From Chroococcidiopsidaceae cyanobacterium YX2bin18 (GTDB lineage Bacteria; Cyanobacteriota; Cyanobacteriia; Cyanobacteriales; Chroococcidiopsidaceae): a stretch of DNA of 64,000 bases. The number at the start of each line of letters is the position of its first letter. Within the stretch, counting starts at the first letter, position 1. Below, in pieces: positions 22,022-31,000 of the stretch. The notes beneath the pieces were generated by a model. That model was not told the origin of the DNA. It saw only the letters and a list, made by a program, of their open reading frames with translations, and ran no database searches. The position numbers and the translations under genes are program-made. Where the stretch lies: assembly GCA_030446505.1 (NCBI GenBank), contig JAUJND010000002.1, positions 55,384 through 119,383 of the forward strand. Reading direction: 5' to 3'.

Positions 22022-22165
22022 TCACGCCTTAGCGTCATACACCTTATCTAGAAATAACAGTACATTTGCACTGTTGCCTAGTCTACTCACGTAAAAACAA
22101 GGATTTTAGCTCGCAAGCCTTTAGCTTTACGATTGTTAACAATATAACCCAACCCGCTGATGCAT

Positions 22166-22801
22166 CTATTGCGGTTTAACCCCAATCAACAAAGCTAGTT
22201 CCAGCCATTTCCAATAGCAGTCCACATCTGTAAAGCCAATTTCTCTGAACCAAAGTAGTTGTGTCTCTACATCGAGAAGTTTATTTGATGGATCTTCTGG
22301 TTCATGAGCAATACCAATCGCCGCGCGAAAGCGCTCGTGTAAAGCTGGAGTTGGTGAGGCAACGTGTTCCAAATTGCAGAAAATACCACTCGGTTCCAGC
22401 AGATTGAAAATTTCAGTGTAAAGTAATCGCTGACGTTGATTAATCAGATGGTGAATCGCAAAGCTGGAAACAACCGCATCAAAAAAACCCAGATCAGGCA
22501 ATGATTGCTCTAAGTTGTGTTCGATCACAGTTACGGTTGTGTCTCTAGCAAAGCGATTTCTGGCTCCCTCCAGCATGGTTGGTGAAAAGTCGAGGGCAAT
22601 ACTTTGGACGTGGGGACGCTCAATTTTAAGTAGCGCCAGCAAGCGTCCGTCTCCTGTTCCCAAATCGAGAATGCGCTTTACAGTTTTCGGGACGTGTTCT
22701 AGCAGTACGGCTTCCCCTTCAGTACGATGGGGGATTTGATCCGCTTTACCGAGATATTTTAAAGCGTGCTCCGCAGAAGTCCAAAGATTAGTTTGATTCA
22801 T
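22166..22801 (-). CDS. Class I SAM-dependent methyltransferase
   Basis: 211 residues. Motif I is RILDLGTGDGRLLALL, followed by the acidic strand end SIALDFSPTMLEGAR, then motif IV GFFDAVVSSFAIHHL and LEPSGIFCNLEHV. The fold is that of small-molecule methyltransferases; the substrate is unknown. It reads away from the ABC exporter genes, and the shared upstream region contains a terminator-like hairpin. Confidence 0.85.
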   Translation of the reverse strand: MNQTNLWTSAEHALKYLGKADQIPHRTEGEAVLLEHVPKTVKRILDLGTGDGRLLALLKIERPHVQSIALDFSPTMLEGARNRFARDTTVTVIEHNLEQSLPDLGFFDAVVSSFAIHHLINQRQRLLYTEIFNLLEPSGIFCNLEHVASPTPALHERFRAAIGIAHEPEDPSNKLLDVETQLLWFREIGFTDVDCYWKWLELALLIGVKPQ

Positions 22802-22907
22802 TTTGGGTAAATGATCAGTGCCTTCTCTACAATATCAGCAACTTGTTTTACGACATTTTGTGCTGATCAGAGTTTGTCGGCATTCGTTCTAGCGGTATTA
22901 TGTAGTC

Positions 22908-22995
22908 TCAATTAAAACTGCTAAGTTCCAATCACACTTGCTATAGAAAAAGCTCCTGGGAGTCTTGCCGTGTTTCGACCCCAAGAGCTTTTTCG
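22908..22995 (+). ncRNA. Candidate small RNA with intrinsic terminator in a divergent intergenic region
   Basis: A hairpin with arms GAAAAAGCTC (22946) and GAGCTTTTTC (22985), extended by TGGG/CCCA, lies between two divergent genes where no protein-gene terminator is expected. The right arm ends in T residues. About 45 nt upstream are TTGTCG (22874) and TATTAT (22896), 16 bp apart, a plausible sigma70-type promoter. It does not show the ACTCCTCACAC core of Yfr1. A small RNA is the simplest reading, with low certainty. Confidence 0.35.
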
Positions 22996-23128
22996 TTTAA
23001 TCTCGTTCACCCCTCACTAAATAAAACTCTATGGCTTCTTACTTTGTAGAGGCTTGAGCCTAGTGACACTTTCTATAGTGTCATCTATGGTAAAGATCAA
23101 TACAGCAATAAAAATCTGGCAGCTGTAA

Positions 23129-24058
23129 ATGACAGCGATTGCAATTCGCACCCTAAATCTCAGTCGTAACTTTGGCAATGTTCAAGCAGTAGATAATTTA
23201 TCACTCTTAATCCCAAAAGGAATTGTCTTTGGCTTTCTTGGTGCTAATGGTTCTGGCAAAACTACGACAATTCGGCTACTACTTGGTTTATTGGAGCCAA
23301 CCAGTGGACGAGCGGAAGTGTTGGGCTTTGACACGCGATCGCACTCTGATAAAATTCGTCAATGTACAGGCGCTCTATTGGAACATCCAGGCCTTTACGA
23401 ACGATTGAGCGCCGAGGATAATTTGGAATTTTACGGGCGGGTTTGGCGCTTACCACCAGCTAAAAGGCGATCACGCATCAAGGAATTACTCAATAATATG
23501 GGACTGTGGCACCGCCGTCATCAGAGTGTCGGCGGGTGGAGTCGCGGCATGAAGCAGAAATTAGCGGTAGCCCGTGCAATGTTGCATTCTCCGCCGTTAA
23601 TCTTTCTAGATGAGCCAACAACAGGACTTGATCCAGTAGCAGCAGCAGCCTTACGCGATGAACTGCAAGAGATAGTAGCGCGTGAGGGAGTAACAGTGTT
23701 TTTGACTACACACAACCTTGTAGAAGCAGAGAAATTGTGCCAGCAAATTGGTGTTATTCGGCAGGGTAAACTACTAGCTGTCGGACATCCTGATGATTTA
23801 CGCGCTTCTGCTGGTAGTCCTCGAATTGAAATAATTGGGCGTGGGTTTACACCAAAATTGCTAGATTGGGTGCGATCGCAACCCTTAGTATCCTCTGTCG
23901 ACATAAATGGCAATCAGTTGCTGATTACTTTACTTAAACAGACAAGTGCCGCACCATTGGTTAGAGTACTCGTGCAAGCGGGTGTGGAGATAGAAGAAGT
24001 CCGCAAAGGAAGTGCCACTCTGGAGGAAGTTTTTTTAACTTTGATGGAAGTGCCGTGA
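23129..24058 (+). CDS. ABC transporter ATP-binding protein (ABC-2 type exporter)
   Basis: 309 residues. Walker A is GANGSGKTTT, the signature is VGGWSRGMKQKLAVARA and Walker B LIFLDEPTTGLDP, with the switch His in FLTTHN. The C-terminal extension is that of exporters of the CcmA/DrrA-like group. It overlaps its permease by 4 nt (GTGA), so the pair is translationally coupled. The exported substrate cannot be predicted. Confidence 0.92.
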   Translation: MTAIAIRTLNLSRNFGNVQAVDNLSLLIPKGIVFGFLGANGSGKTTTIRLLLGLLEPTSGRAEVLGFDTRSHSDKIRQCTGALLEHPGLYERLSAEDNLEFYGRVWRLPPAKRRSRIKELLNNMGLWHRRHQSVGGWSRGMKQKLAVARAMLHSPPLIFLDEPTTGLDPVAAAALRDELQEIVAREGVTVFLTTHNLVEAEKLCQQIGVIRQGKLLAVGHPDDLRASAGSPRIEIIGRGFTPKLLDWVRSQPLVSSVDINGNQLLITLLKQTSAAPLVRVLVQAGVEIEEVRKGSATLEEVFLTLMEVP

Positions 24059-24792
24059 TTACGGATATTTGGACTGTGATCTGGAAAGAATGGCGAGAAC
24101 TTTTATTTCAGCGCGGCAACCTGCGGGGAATTGTGCTGAGTTTACTGCCATCGATAGTGTTGTTTGGGATTATTTTGCCCTCCCAGATCGGGCGCTTTTG
24201 GGCAGAATCTGGATTGTCGTTGGGTTTATGGGGTTGGTTACCAATGCTCCCAGTTACAGTCGTGATTGCCGATGCTTTTGCTGGAGAGCGTGAGCGGCAC
24301 ACTTTAGAGACTCTACTGGCTAGCCCTCTATCAGAACAAGCGATTCTATTTGGTAAAGTCGGTGCAGTAGTTGGCTACGCTTGGGTGTTAACGCTGATTA
24401 TCCTCTTGGTGGGATTAGTCACAGTCAATTTCGTTCACGGACATGGAAAACTGCTGCTTTACCCAGTAACTATCCTGCTGGGAGGTATGGTGTTAGCTCT
24501 GCTGACAGCAACGCTGCTTGCAACCATTGGCGTTATTGTGTCCTTGCGGAGTGCAACAGTAAAGCAGGCGGCTCAACAGCTAGCTTTTGCCTCAATAGCT
24601 TTAACTTGGATTCCACTTTTTGGTTTTGGCTTGCTGCCAACTAAATTGCAAGCAAGTCTGCTGGAATCAGTAAATAATGCTAATAATACACAGCTTTTCC
24701 TCATCAGCCTATTTGTTCTGGCTGTGGTTGATGTTGGGTTACTTTTGGCAGCAATGGCACGATTTAAGCGATCGCGTTTAATTCTCGATTAG
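24055..24792 (+). CDS. ABC-2 type transporter permease
   Basis: 245 residues starting with GTG inside the stop of the ATPase gene. Six hydrophobic segments are evident (for example GIVLSLLPSIVLFGIIL, GWLPMLPVTVVIADAF, YAWVLTLIILLVGLVTVNF, AVVDVGLLLAAM). The motif GERERHTLETLLASPLSEQ is diagnostic for ABC-2 permeases. With the preceding ATPase it forms a two-gene exporter. Confidence 0.9.
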   Translation: MITDIWTVIWKEWRELLFQRGNLRGIVLSLLPSIVLFGIILPSQIGRFWAESGLSLGLWGWLPMLPVTVVIADAFAGERERHTLETLLASPLSEQAILFGKVGAVVGYAWVLTLIILLVGLVTVNFVHGHGKLLLYPVTILLGGMVLALLTATLLATIGVIVSLRSATVKQAAQQLAFASIALTWIPLFGFGLLPTKLQASLLESVNNANNTQLFLISLFVLAVVDVGLLLAAMARFKRSRLILD

Positions 24793-24901
24793 TACCTAGC
24801 AAATAGAATTCATGGCTCAAACTAATCAAGTTTGCCTGCGAGGAGTTCAACTTAAAAATATTTTGGCACTATAAACTTGTCAACCCATTTAGGTAGCCTA
24901 C

Positions 24902-25375
24902 ATGACAACAAATCAAATTAGTGCCACACTTGACCAGACAAATCGGGATGCAGTGATGGCTGCTGTTGCCACAATTAAGGAAAAGCTGCCGTTTTTAATT
25001 GATTTAACAGCAGAACAGCGTAAATCCCTGCCCAAGATGGGAGATAAGAGTCGGGCGTTTGTCAGCAAGGCGTTGGAGGTGGCAACGCAGAACCCAGACT
25101 TTTTACCTCGGTCATTTGATCTAGAGGAAATGCGGCAAGATGTGGAGTTGTTTGAATCGCTGTATCCGATTTTGCTATCGCTGACGCAGTTACACGAATT
25201 GGTGGATGATACATGTATTGCAGTGGGCAGTGATGCCTATGCAGCGGCGTTGGTGGTCTACAACTTTGCCAAGGCAAGTGGAAAGGGTGCAGGCTTGGAT
25301 GCGGTAGCCGATGAGATGGGGCGGAGGTTTGCGCGGAAGTCTCGGAATTTGGAGGCTCAAGGGACAACAGTGTAG
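24902..25375 (+). CDS. Conserved hypothetical protein
   Basis: 157 residues, predicted soluble and helical, with no membrane segment or signal peptide. Recognisable stretches are LTAEQRKSLPKMGDKSRAFV and DDTCIAVGSDAYAAALVVYN. I recall similar small proteins in cyanobacteria and Bacteroidetes but know of no function. It is followed directly by a degenerate minisatellite on its 3' side. Confidence 0.7.
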   Translation: MTTNQISATLDQTNRDAVMAAVATIKEKLPFLIDLTAEQRKSLPKMGDKSRAFVSKALEVATQNPDFLPRSFDLEEMRQDVELFESLYPILLSLTQLHELVDDTCIAVGSDAYAAALVVYNFAKASGKGAGLDAVADEMGRRFARKSRNLEAQGTTV

Positions 25376-25399
25376 AAAATAGCCTGGGGATTTCGCCTC

Positions 25400-25560
25400 A
25401 CAGGTTGAAAGTTGCAGCTTGGAGCTTAGATTTTGGCGTACAAAGCTCGACATTTTGAGTTCTGAGCTGTATTTCTTGAGTTCTGAGGCTGAAGTTTTGA
25501 GTTCAGAAGTCAACATTTTGAGTTTGAGGTTGACGGTTGCAGATTTGAACTCAAATTAAT
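25400..25560. repeat. Degenerate minisatellite (TTTGAGTTCTGAG-like units)
   Basis: Imperfect tandem units of roughly 15-20 bp built around TTTTGAGTTCTGAG appear several times between 25440 and 25530. Read on the minus strand they spell a heptad-like SELK pattern (LTSELKTSASELKKYSSELK), though no gene product is obvious. A similar block in opposite orientation lies at 29235-29400. Confidence 0.6.
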
Positions 25561-25598
25561 CCGAGATAGGAAGTTTCAGTGCTTTTAGGACAGCCAGC

Positions 25599-27672
25599 TT
25601 AGGCATCCGTTGCCAACAATGCTTGAAATCGCTCATCTTCTCGAATACCATCAAAATCTGAGTCAGTTTTTGCCAATTTCCGATTTTCGCTGGGATTTAG
25701 CTCAATTGCCTGCTTAAGGTTTTCAACTGCCTGCTCAATCTTTCCTTGCAAAGCATAACAACAAGCTTTGTTGTAATATGCGCTGTCATAATCAGATACA
25801 AGTTTCAGGGTTCGATCATAGCTGGCGAGCGCTTCCTCATAGCAACCTAAATTCGCCAGTGCAATGCCTCGGTTGTACCAGGCGTTGTCATCATCTGGTT
25901 TAATTTTCAGTGCCTGGTCGTAACTAGCGAGCGCTTCCTCATAGCAACCTAAATTCCTCAGTGCAATGCCCCGGTTGTACCAGGCGTTGTCATCATCTGG
26001 TTTAATTTTCAGTGCCTGGTCGTAACTAACGAGCGCTTCCTCATAGCGACCTAAATTCCCCAGTGCAATGCCCCGGTTGTACCAGGCTGAGTTGTAGTCC
26101 GGTTTAATTTTTAGTGCCTGGTCAAAACTAGCAAGCGCCTCTTCATAGCGACCTAAATTCGCCAGTGCAATGCCCCGGTTGTTCCAGGCTTTATATTCAT
26201 CTGGTTTAATTTTCAGTGCTTGGTCGTAACTAACGAGCGCTTCCTCATAGCGACCTAAATTCCTCAGTGCAATGCCCTGGTTGTACCAGGCGTTGTCATC
26301 ATCTGGTTTAATTTTCAGTGCCTGGTCAAAACTAGCAAGCGCCTCTTCATAGCGACCTAAATTCGCCAGTGCAATGCCCCGGTTGTTCCAGGCTTTATAT
26401 TCATCTGGTTTAATTTTCAGTGCTTGGTCAAAACTAGCGAGCGCCTCTTCATAGCGCCCTAAATCCCGTAGTGCATAGAAATCATCTGGATACACACCAG
26501 CTTGTGTCACTGGTTCTAATTTGGCATCGCGTTCGTCTTGTGGCAGATTCACTGCACCCAGAGCAATTAGCTGAGCTAAAATCCCTTCCATCACCTCATA
26601 GTCAGGAGTTGATACCTTAACTTCAGCAGTTGAAGTGCTTGCCGCTGCTCTCCTAGCTGGAAATTCAGTACCTGAAACTGCCGCCACTTTCCACAACTAA
26701 ATCTAGAGCGCGGTTGATTAAATTAGAATCCAGTAAATGACCTTCTAACCGAACCGTGCGGCTTTCCACTGAGGGTTTAATTTTCAATGCTTGGTCATAA
26801 CTAGCAACCGCCTCTTCATAGCGCCCTAAGTTCTCTAGTGCAATGCCCCTGTTAATCCAGGCATTGTCGTAGTCCGGTTTAATTTGCAGTGCTTTGTCAA
26901 AAATAGTGATCGCCTCTTCATAAAGACCTAAGTTGTACAGCCTCCGCCCAGATTGTTCCAGGCTTCATAGTCATCCGGTTTGATTTCCTGAGCTTTGTCG
27001 TAGCTTGCGATCGCTGCTGCGTATTCTTTTGCAGCATCAGGCAAACTTCTTAGTTCAAGCGGTTCTTGAATTGCCAGATTTTCTTGGTGTGCTTGGGGAG
27101 CTAAGGTGATGGATTTTTGCTCATCTTCCTCAAAAGACCGAGATGACTCTTGCCCTAAAATCTCTGGAAATTCAAATACTCCAGATCGCCAGTCAAAAAA
27201 GTCTGGGGCGCGTTGGATAAAATACTTTGAGCGCAAACAGCGGGACGATAAAAACGAAGCAGATATTGCTGAAGTGATCCCGAAAATTTTCCCTTTGTTG
27301 GTTTAAGTGACTCAGAATGCGAGGAACAGTGTCCAGTTTATAATAGTCACCCTGCCCTCCATATCCGGGCTGAATGTAAGGCTCTAATGACTTTTCAATT
27401 CCCTGAATAAACAGGATGTTAATCTCATCTCGGTCTGAGCGACTGGCAATAATCTCGTAGAGATTGTCAATTGCTCGATCTAGCTGGAGAACTGCAATTT
27501 TTTTCTGAAAAAGGTCTTGTTTGACCTAGTAATTAGATGGGTTGCTGTTGCTGGAGAGCATTGAATAAACAGAATGCCAAAGCCTTTTCTCCGCCGCAGC
27601 GATCGCGAGAAGCGACTGATATTGTGCTTCTGGATTAGCAGCTAAGTCTTTAGCAGACTGGGTTAGGCTCAT
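25599..27672 (-). CDS. TPR-repeat protein partner of the ATPase gene, with several apparent frameshifts
   Basis: Starting at ATG 27672 (MSLTQSAKDLAANPEAQ), 3 nt after the ATPase stop, the product would be about 690 residues. An N-terminal region of unknown type ends in IVPLFALK and YFIQRAPDFFDWRSGVFEF, a block I associate with cyanobacterial TPR proteins encoded beside P-loop ATPases. Then come two or three TPRs, a roughly 100-residue piece of LOR/SDH domain, and eight further 34-residue TPRs of the form LGRYEEALASFDQALKIKP, closing with DSDFDGIREDERFQALL. Frames change near 27530, 27230, 26940 and 26690; the 27230 change is an A-run difference of one. Possibly a sensor/effector scaffold. Confidence 0.6.
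25790..26480 (-). repeat. Near-identical 102-bp TPR-coding tandem repeats
   Basis: About seven units of 102 bp, each coding one 34-residue TPR, show very high nucleotide identity, including silent positions (the block encoding DQALKIKPD recurs almost unchanged). This points to recent expansion or gene conversion. It is coding sequence within the TPR gene, not a CRISPR array. Confidence 0.8.
26476..26775 (-). other. Embedded fragment of the AgrE/ArgZ LOR/SDH domain
   Basis: Minus-strand translation gives SRTVRLEGHLLDSNLINRAL, then DLVVESGGSFR, then (one frame over) STAEVKVSTPDYEVMEGIL and DAKLEPVTQAGVYPDDFY. This is the conserved start of the LOR/SDH (TIGR00300) domain of cyanobacterial arginine dihydrolase/ornithine cyclodeaminase AgrE/ArgZ, as I remember that family. 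TPR coding sequence abuts it on both sides (ALKIKP before, ALRDLGRYEEAL after). It is about 100 residues, far too short to be an enzyme. Confidence 0.65.
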
Positions 27673-27675
27673 AAT

Positions 27676-29013
27676 TCACTGTCTCATGTCGAGGAGGCTT
27701 TTAACTTGAGCAAGTGCCTTCTGGAATTGCTCAATCTCTTCAATCAGCGGATGAACGTTGTACCAACGCTGAAGTTTTTTCTTTTCATCATAGTAGCGAT
27801 ATTCCAACAGGCAGCGATTCAGTAACAGTTGCAGATGCTGCTCATTGTTTTCTGCATATTTCAGAGAGCAAACTCTGGCTAGGATCTGCCACTGCTCTTC
27901 AAAGATTGTATTTCGGTAGGTGTCCCGCGTTTCTTCAATAGCTTTTTGCACTGCCTCAGAAGTGATAGGCAGTTCCTCCGTCCAGTCAATCGCTTTCTGG
28001 ATCAACTGCATCAAGATTCGCATATGCCCCCCGCTCATCAGGCACAGTTGATTCAGAGTTTCAGCACTGTCAAACACTTGGGTATCTACAGACGTTGCCA
28101 AATCAGGATCAATTAACTTAATCCGTTTCGTAATTAACTCCCTAAACTTATCTATTCCGGCTGAATTAGTGCTGCCATCTCGATTTCGTACCATTACTAG
28201 AGGCAGCACATCGGGCTTGTCGTAAGTGTCTTCCAACCGAGTTGCCCGCCCGAGTAAACCATTGAAATCGGTACTGTGTAAATTACATGGCAGTCTAAGC
28301 CTCGCAATAGTTCGCTGCGGTTTAAGTAAATCTCGTCATAGTTGCTTGGCTCCCCTCCCGCTTCGTGTAAGCAATCCGGTCTAAGTTGTCTACAATGATT
28401 ACCAGTCCCTGACAATCGGAGCGTAGAGATTTTTTAGCCTCTTTGATGAAATCGTTTAATGCTTCGATTAGCGAAGGTGTATTGGCATTAATTTTTTGAC
28501 GCATCTCCCGACGCTTGTCTGGTATTGCCTTGAGATTTGTAGTGATTTTCGCAAACTGGGAGATTTGTCCCTCCAGACTCAACCCCTCAAACGAAAATTC
28601 TGTTAGTGCCAAGTCTTTTAGCGATTCCCAACGGGCTTTCATCCAGTTAAGTAACGGGTTGTGATTCTTAAGTTTGATTGCCTCTACTAAATGCCGGGTA
28701 CAAGCAAACAGAATATCGGCATACTCTGCATCTTGAGGTTCAATGTCCTGATCATCTGCCGCAAAGTAAACAACAAAATATTTCTGCTGCTCTAGGTTCT
28801 CCCTCAACCACAACAGTTCTGTTGATTTGCCTCCCCTCGATATCCAGTGCAAAGCTGGCAGGTAGGCTCCTTGGAGCGAGTAATCCTTCGCCCTAACTCA
28901 CGTAACACATCCCACCCCCCGCGTACTTCCTTGCAATCGACATACACCTCTTGTTTCGGCTGCTGAAAAGGCTCAAAGGAACTGTAAATTTCAGTTAACA
29001 AATCCTGGTTCAT
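27676..29013 (-). CDS. P-loop ATPase (KAP/AAA-like), three apparent frameshifts
   Basis: Joined length is about 445 residues from MNQDLLTEIYSSFEPFQQP. Adding one G to the GGGG run near 28840 restores a Walker A of GYRGGGKST; Walker B is GLVIIVDNLDRI. Later parts read SNYDEIYLNRSELLRGL, NGLLGRATRLEDTYDKPDVL and LCLMSGGHMRILMQLIQKAI, a sensor/lid-like region, ending VKSLLDMRQ. Frame changes near 28840, 28350 and 28270 are each fixed by one base in a homopolymer. It precedes the TPR gene by 3 nt. ATPase-plus-TPR pairs occur in several anti-phage systems, but none is assigned here. Confidence 0.65.
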
Positions 29014-29234
29014 GAGTTGTCTCTAGTAGTACAGTCTTCACAGGCAGAGAGGAAAAAAGAGATGCAGGGCAAAGAGCTTAGAGATTTGCATCTTTGACGT
29101 TGGCATTGCTACAAAGGGCTGATTTGGAAATGAGAACTTTACCCAAATCTGACTCAAGCTGAAATTGGCGATCGCCCTTTCCAAAATTTTAGGCTTTAGC
29201 GGGATGAAGAGTGAACTAACTTCCCTTAGAACCT

Positions 29235-29400
29235 CACTGTTGAGGCTCCAAACTCGAAACTCCAACCTCTGAGTCTAGAACTCCGACTTCCCAACTCCAA
29301 ACTCCGACATCTGAACTTGAAACTTCACCTTCAGAAGCCGAAACTTCGACCTCACAACTGGAAACCTCAACCTCAGAACTGCAACCACCAAGATCAGCAG
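29235..29400. repeat. Degenerate minisatellite (ACTCCAAACTC/CTCAGAACTG-like units)
   Basis: Imperfect short units such as AACTCCGACTTC, AACTCCAAACTCC and AACCTCAGAACTG run across this stretch. The reverse complement of the 25400-25560 block gives the same vocabulary (TCAGAACTCAA, CTTCAGCCTCAG). The two blocks are therefore in opposite orientation and enclose the ATPase/TPR pair. Confidence 0.6.
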
Positions 29401-29453
29401 GGCAATACCCCAGAAATTACCACTAGCCACTTGCTAGAAGCCTCGACTTACAG

Positions 29454-29494
29454 CTGGGCTACACAAACAAAGCCTGCTTGGTTGTGTAGCCCAG
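29454..29494 (-). terminator. Strong hairpin downstream of gatD
   Basis: CTGGGCTACACAA (29454-29466) and TTGTGTAGCCCAG (29482-29494) form a perfect 13-bp stem with a 15-nt loop, 27 nt beyond the stop of gatD. No long T tract follows on either strand, so it may stop or stabilise transcripts rather than act as a classic terminator. Confidence 0.6.
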
Positions 29495-29520
29495 TACAGA
29501 CGCAGAATGCTGCTACATTT

Positions 29521-30333
29521 CTATAGTTTGAGGGCTGTTGGGACATTGACACGCAATCTTTTAAACATGGCTTCCCGCGCTTGGGTAGCAAGAGTATCAT
29601 CTAAGGGTGCAAGTGATATAGATTCTTGATACTTTTGCCTCAATGCCGTCTGAATTAGCCAATCGGCAATAAAGGGATTTTTTGGTAAAACGGGACCATG
29701 AGAATAAGTAGCGATCGCATTTTGATAAAATGCCCCTTCTGTCCCATCTTCACCATTATTCCCTAATCCTTGGATCACACGCCCCAGTGCTTCTACTTGT
29801 CCAAGCTGAGTACGTCCCCCATGATTTTCAAAGCCAATTACATAAGCTGGAGAACCTGTTATTGCTCTTAGTTCCTCTGCTAGTCGCTTTGCCGTGACTT
29901 CGATAACAAGATTACCAATACAGCGACGCGCATTCAAACCTGGATGTACTGAAACAAAATCAAATAACCCTAGTCCCTCAATCCGCAGTCCTACAGCAGG
30001 CTCATAATAGTGTCCTAATAGTTGAGGTGCGCCACAGGTAAACACGCCAGGAGTGCCAGTGTCAATCTTTTCACGCAGCGCTTCTGCCTTTGCACCCCGC
30101 AAATCGCGCATCACAATTTCTTGCTGGCGATCTTGTGCGCCACCACCGACTAATAAATCTACTGAGTGGATGTCAGCAATTGTAGAGTTTTGATCCAATG
30201 GCATTATCTGTACTTTGTAACCCCGCCACCTTAAGCGCTGTTGAATACAGATTACATTGCCGCGATCGCCATAGGTACTCATTAAGGTTGGATACAGCCA
30301 ACCAATTGTTAGTTCAAGTTGTTCAGAATTCAT
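29521..30333 (-). CDS. gatD: GatD-like glutamine amidotransferase, lipid II isoglutaminyl synthase subunit
   Basis: 270 residues, the size of GatD. The nucleophile Cys is in GVFTCGAPQLLGHYY, the catalytic His in GFENHGGRTQLG, and the start (IGWLYPTLMSTYGDRGN) matches the CobB/CobQ-like amidotransferase group. GatD releases ammonia from glutamine for MurT, which amidates the D-glutamate of lipid II. The partner murT is 1.2 kb upstream on the same strand, separated by two plus-strand genes, whereas the pair is adjacent in most genomes. Confidence 0.87.
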   Translation of the reverse strand: MNSEQLELTIGWLYPTLMSTYGDRGNVICIQQRLRWRGYKVQIMPLDQNSTIADIHSVDLLVGGGAQDRQQEIVMRDLRGAKAEALREKIDTGTPGVFTCGAPQLLGHYYEPAVGLRIEGLGLFDFVSVHPGLNARRCIGNLVIEVTAKRLAEELRAITGSPAYVIGFENHGGRTQLGQVEALGRVIQGLGNNGEDGTEGAFYQNAIATYSHGPVLPKNPFIADWLIQTALRQKYQESISLAPLDDTLATQAREAMFKRLRVNVPTALKL

Positions 30334-30542
30334 AATTAAAGAATCTTACACTCGGTCAGCACTTCTCGTAGTGTAGTGCGTGAATGTAATGTGGATATGT
30401 TACGGAGGACTCGTGTTAAGGAAGGCTACACTAAAAGCAAGTCTAGAAACTGGTTGTGTAGTTATGCTATCTATCAAGTAACTGCTGCAGGAAGTACTAT
30501 CCTTGCCAAATGAAGCATTGCAATAGACGGGGAAGTATTCTG

Positions 30543-30761
30543 ATGAGCCAAGTTAACTATAATGCAATGTCTGATGCAGATTTGAAGCAGTATTTTCTCC
30601 AGCATCGTGAGGATACTGCTCTTCAGGCATACCTAAATAGGCTCAATGAGCGTCCACGCATGGTCATTACAACTCCAGATGACCCTGATTTTGATACCAA
30701 GATTCAAGCAGCAATCCGTCAACAGATACAAGCGAAACAGAGTGGTAAACCAGCAAGCTAA
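30543..30761 (+). CDS. Small DUF6887-like cyanobacterial protein
   Basis: 72 residues from the ATG at 30543 (MSQVNYNAMSDADLKQYFL), preceded 8 nt earlier by GGGGAAG; the frame extends upstream to 30510 but that start lacks support. The motifs MSDADLKQYFLQHRED, ALQAYLNRL and TPDDPDFDTKIQAAI match the DUF6887 family. In cyanobacteria these genes often sit with a DUF6888 gene and may be toxin-antitoxin-like, but no partner is seen. Function unknown. Confidence 0.7.
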   Translation: MSQVNYNAMSDADLKQYFLQHREDTALQAYLNRLNERPRMVITTPDDPDFDTKIQAAIRQQIQAKQSGKPAS

Positions 30762-31000
30762 AACGTCCTTATAATAACTGAACTCAAGCGATCGCCCCAG
30801 CCGGAATACTTTGCATAACTTAGCTCCCTTTTACTCAATGAAAACGAAACGTGTGGAAGGGGATACGACTGATAGAAGAACCGTCGCATTCAATCTACCA
30901 AAATAGTGAATTTGACTAACAAGTTATAAGAGAAGAACCTCTATCTAGAGCAAGATATGAGCAGTAACCCAAATAAAGTAAAAATAGGAGGCTAAATCTG

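Noticed and set aside
25790..26480. Regular ~100-bp repeats considered as a CRISPR array
   Set aside because: There are no spacers; the units are contiguous coding sequence for TPRs.
29454..29494. Attachment site or inverted repeat of a mobile element
   Set aside because: A perfect 13-bp stem just past the gatD stop is better explained as a transcript-end hairpin; no integrase or transposase is nearby.
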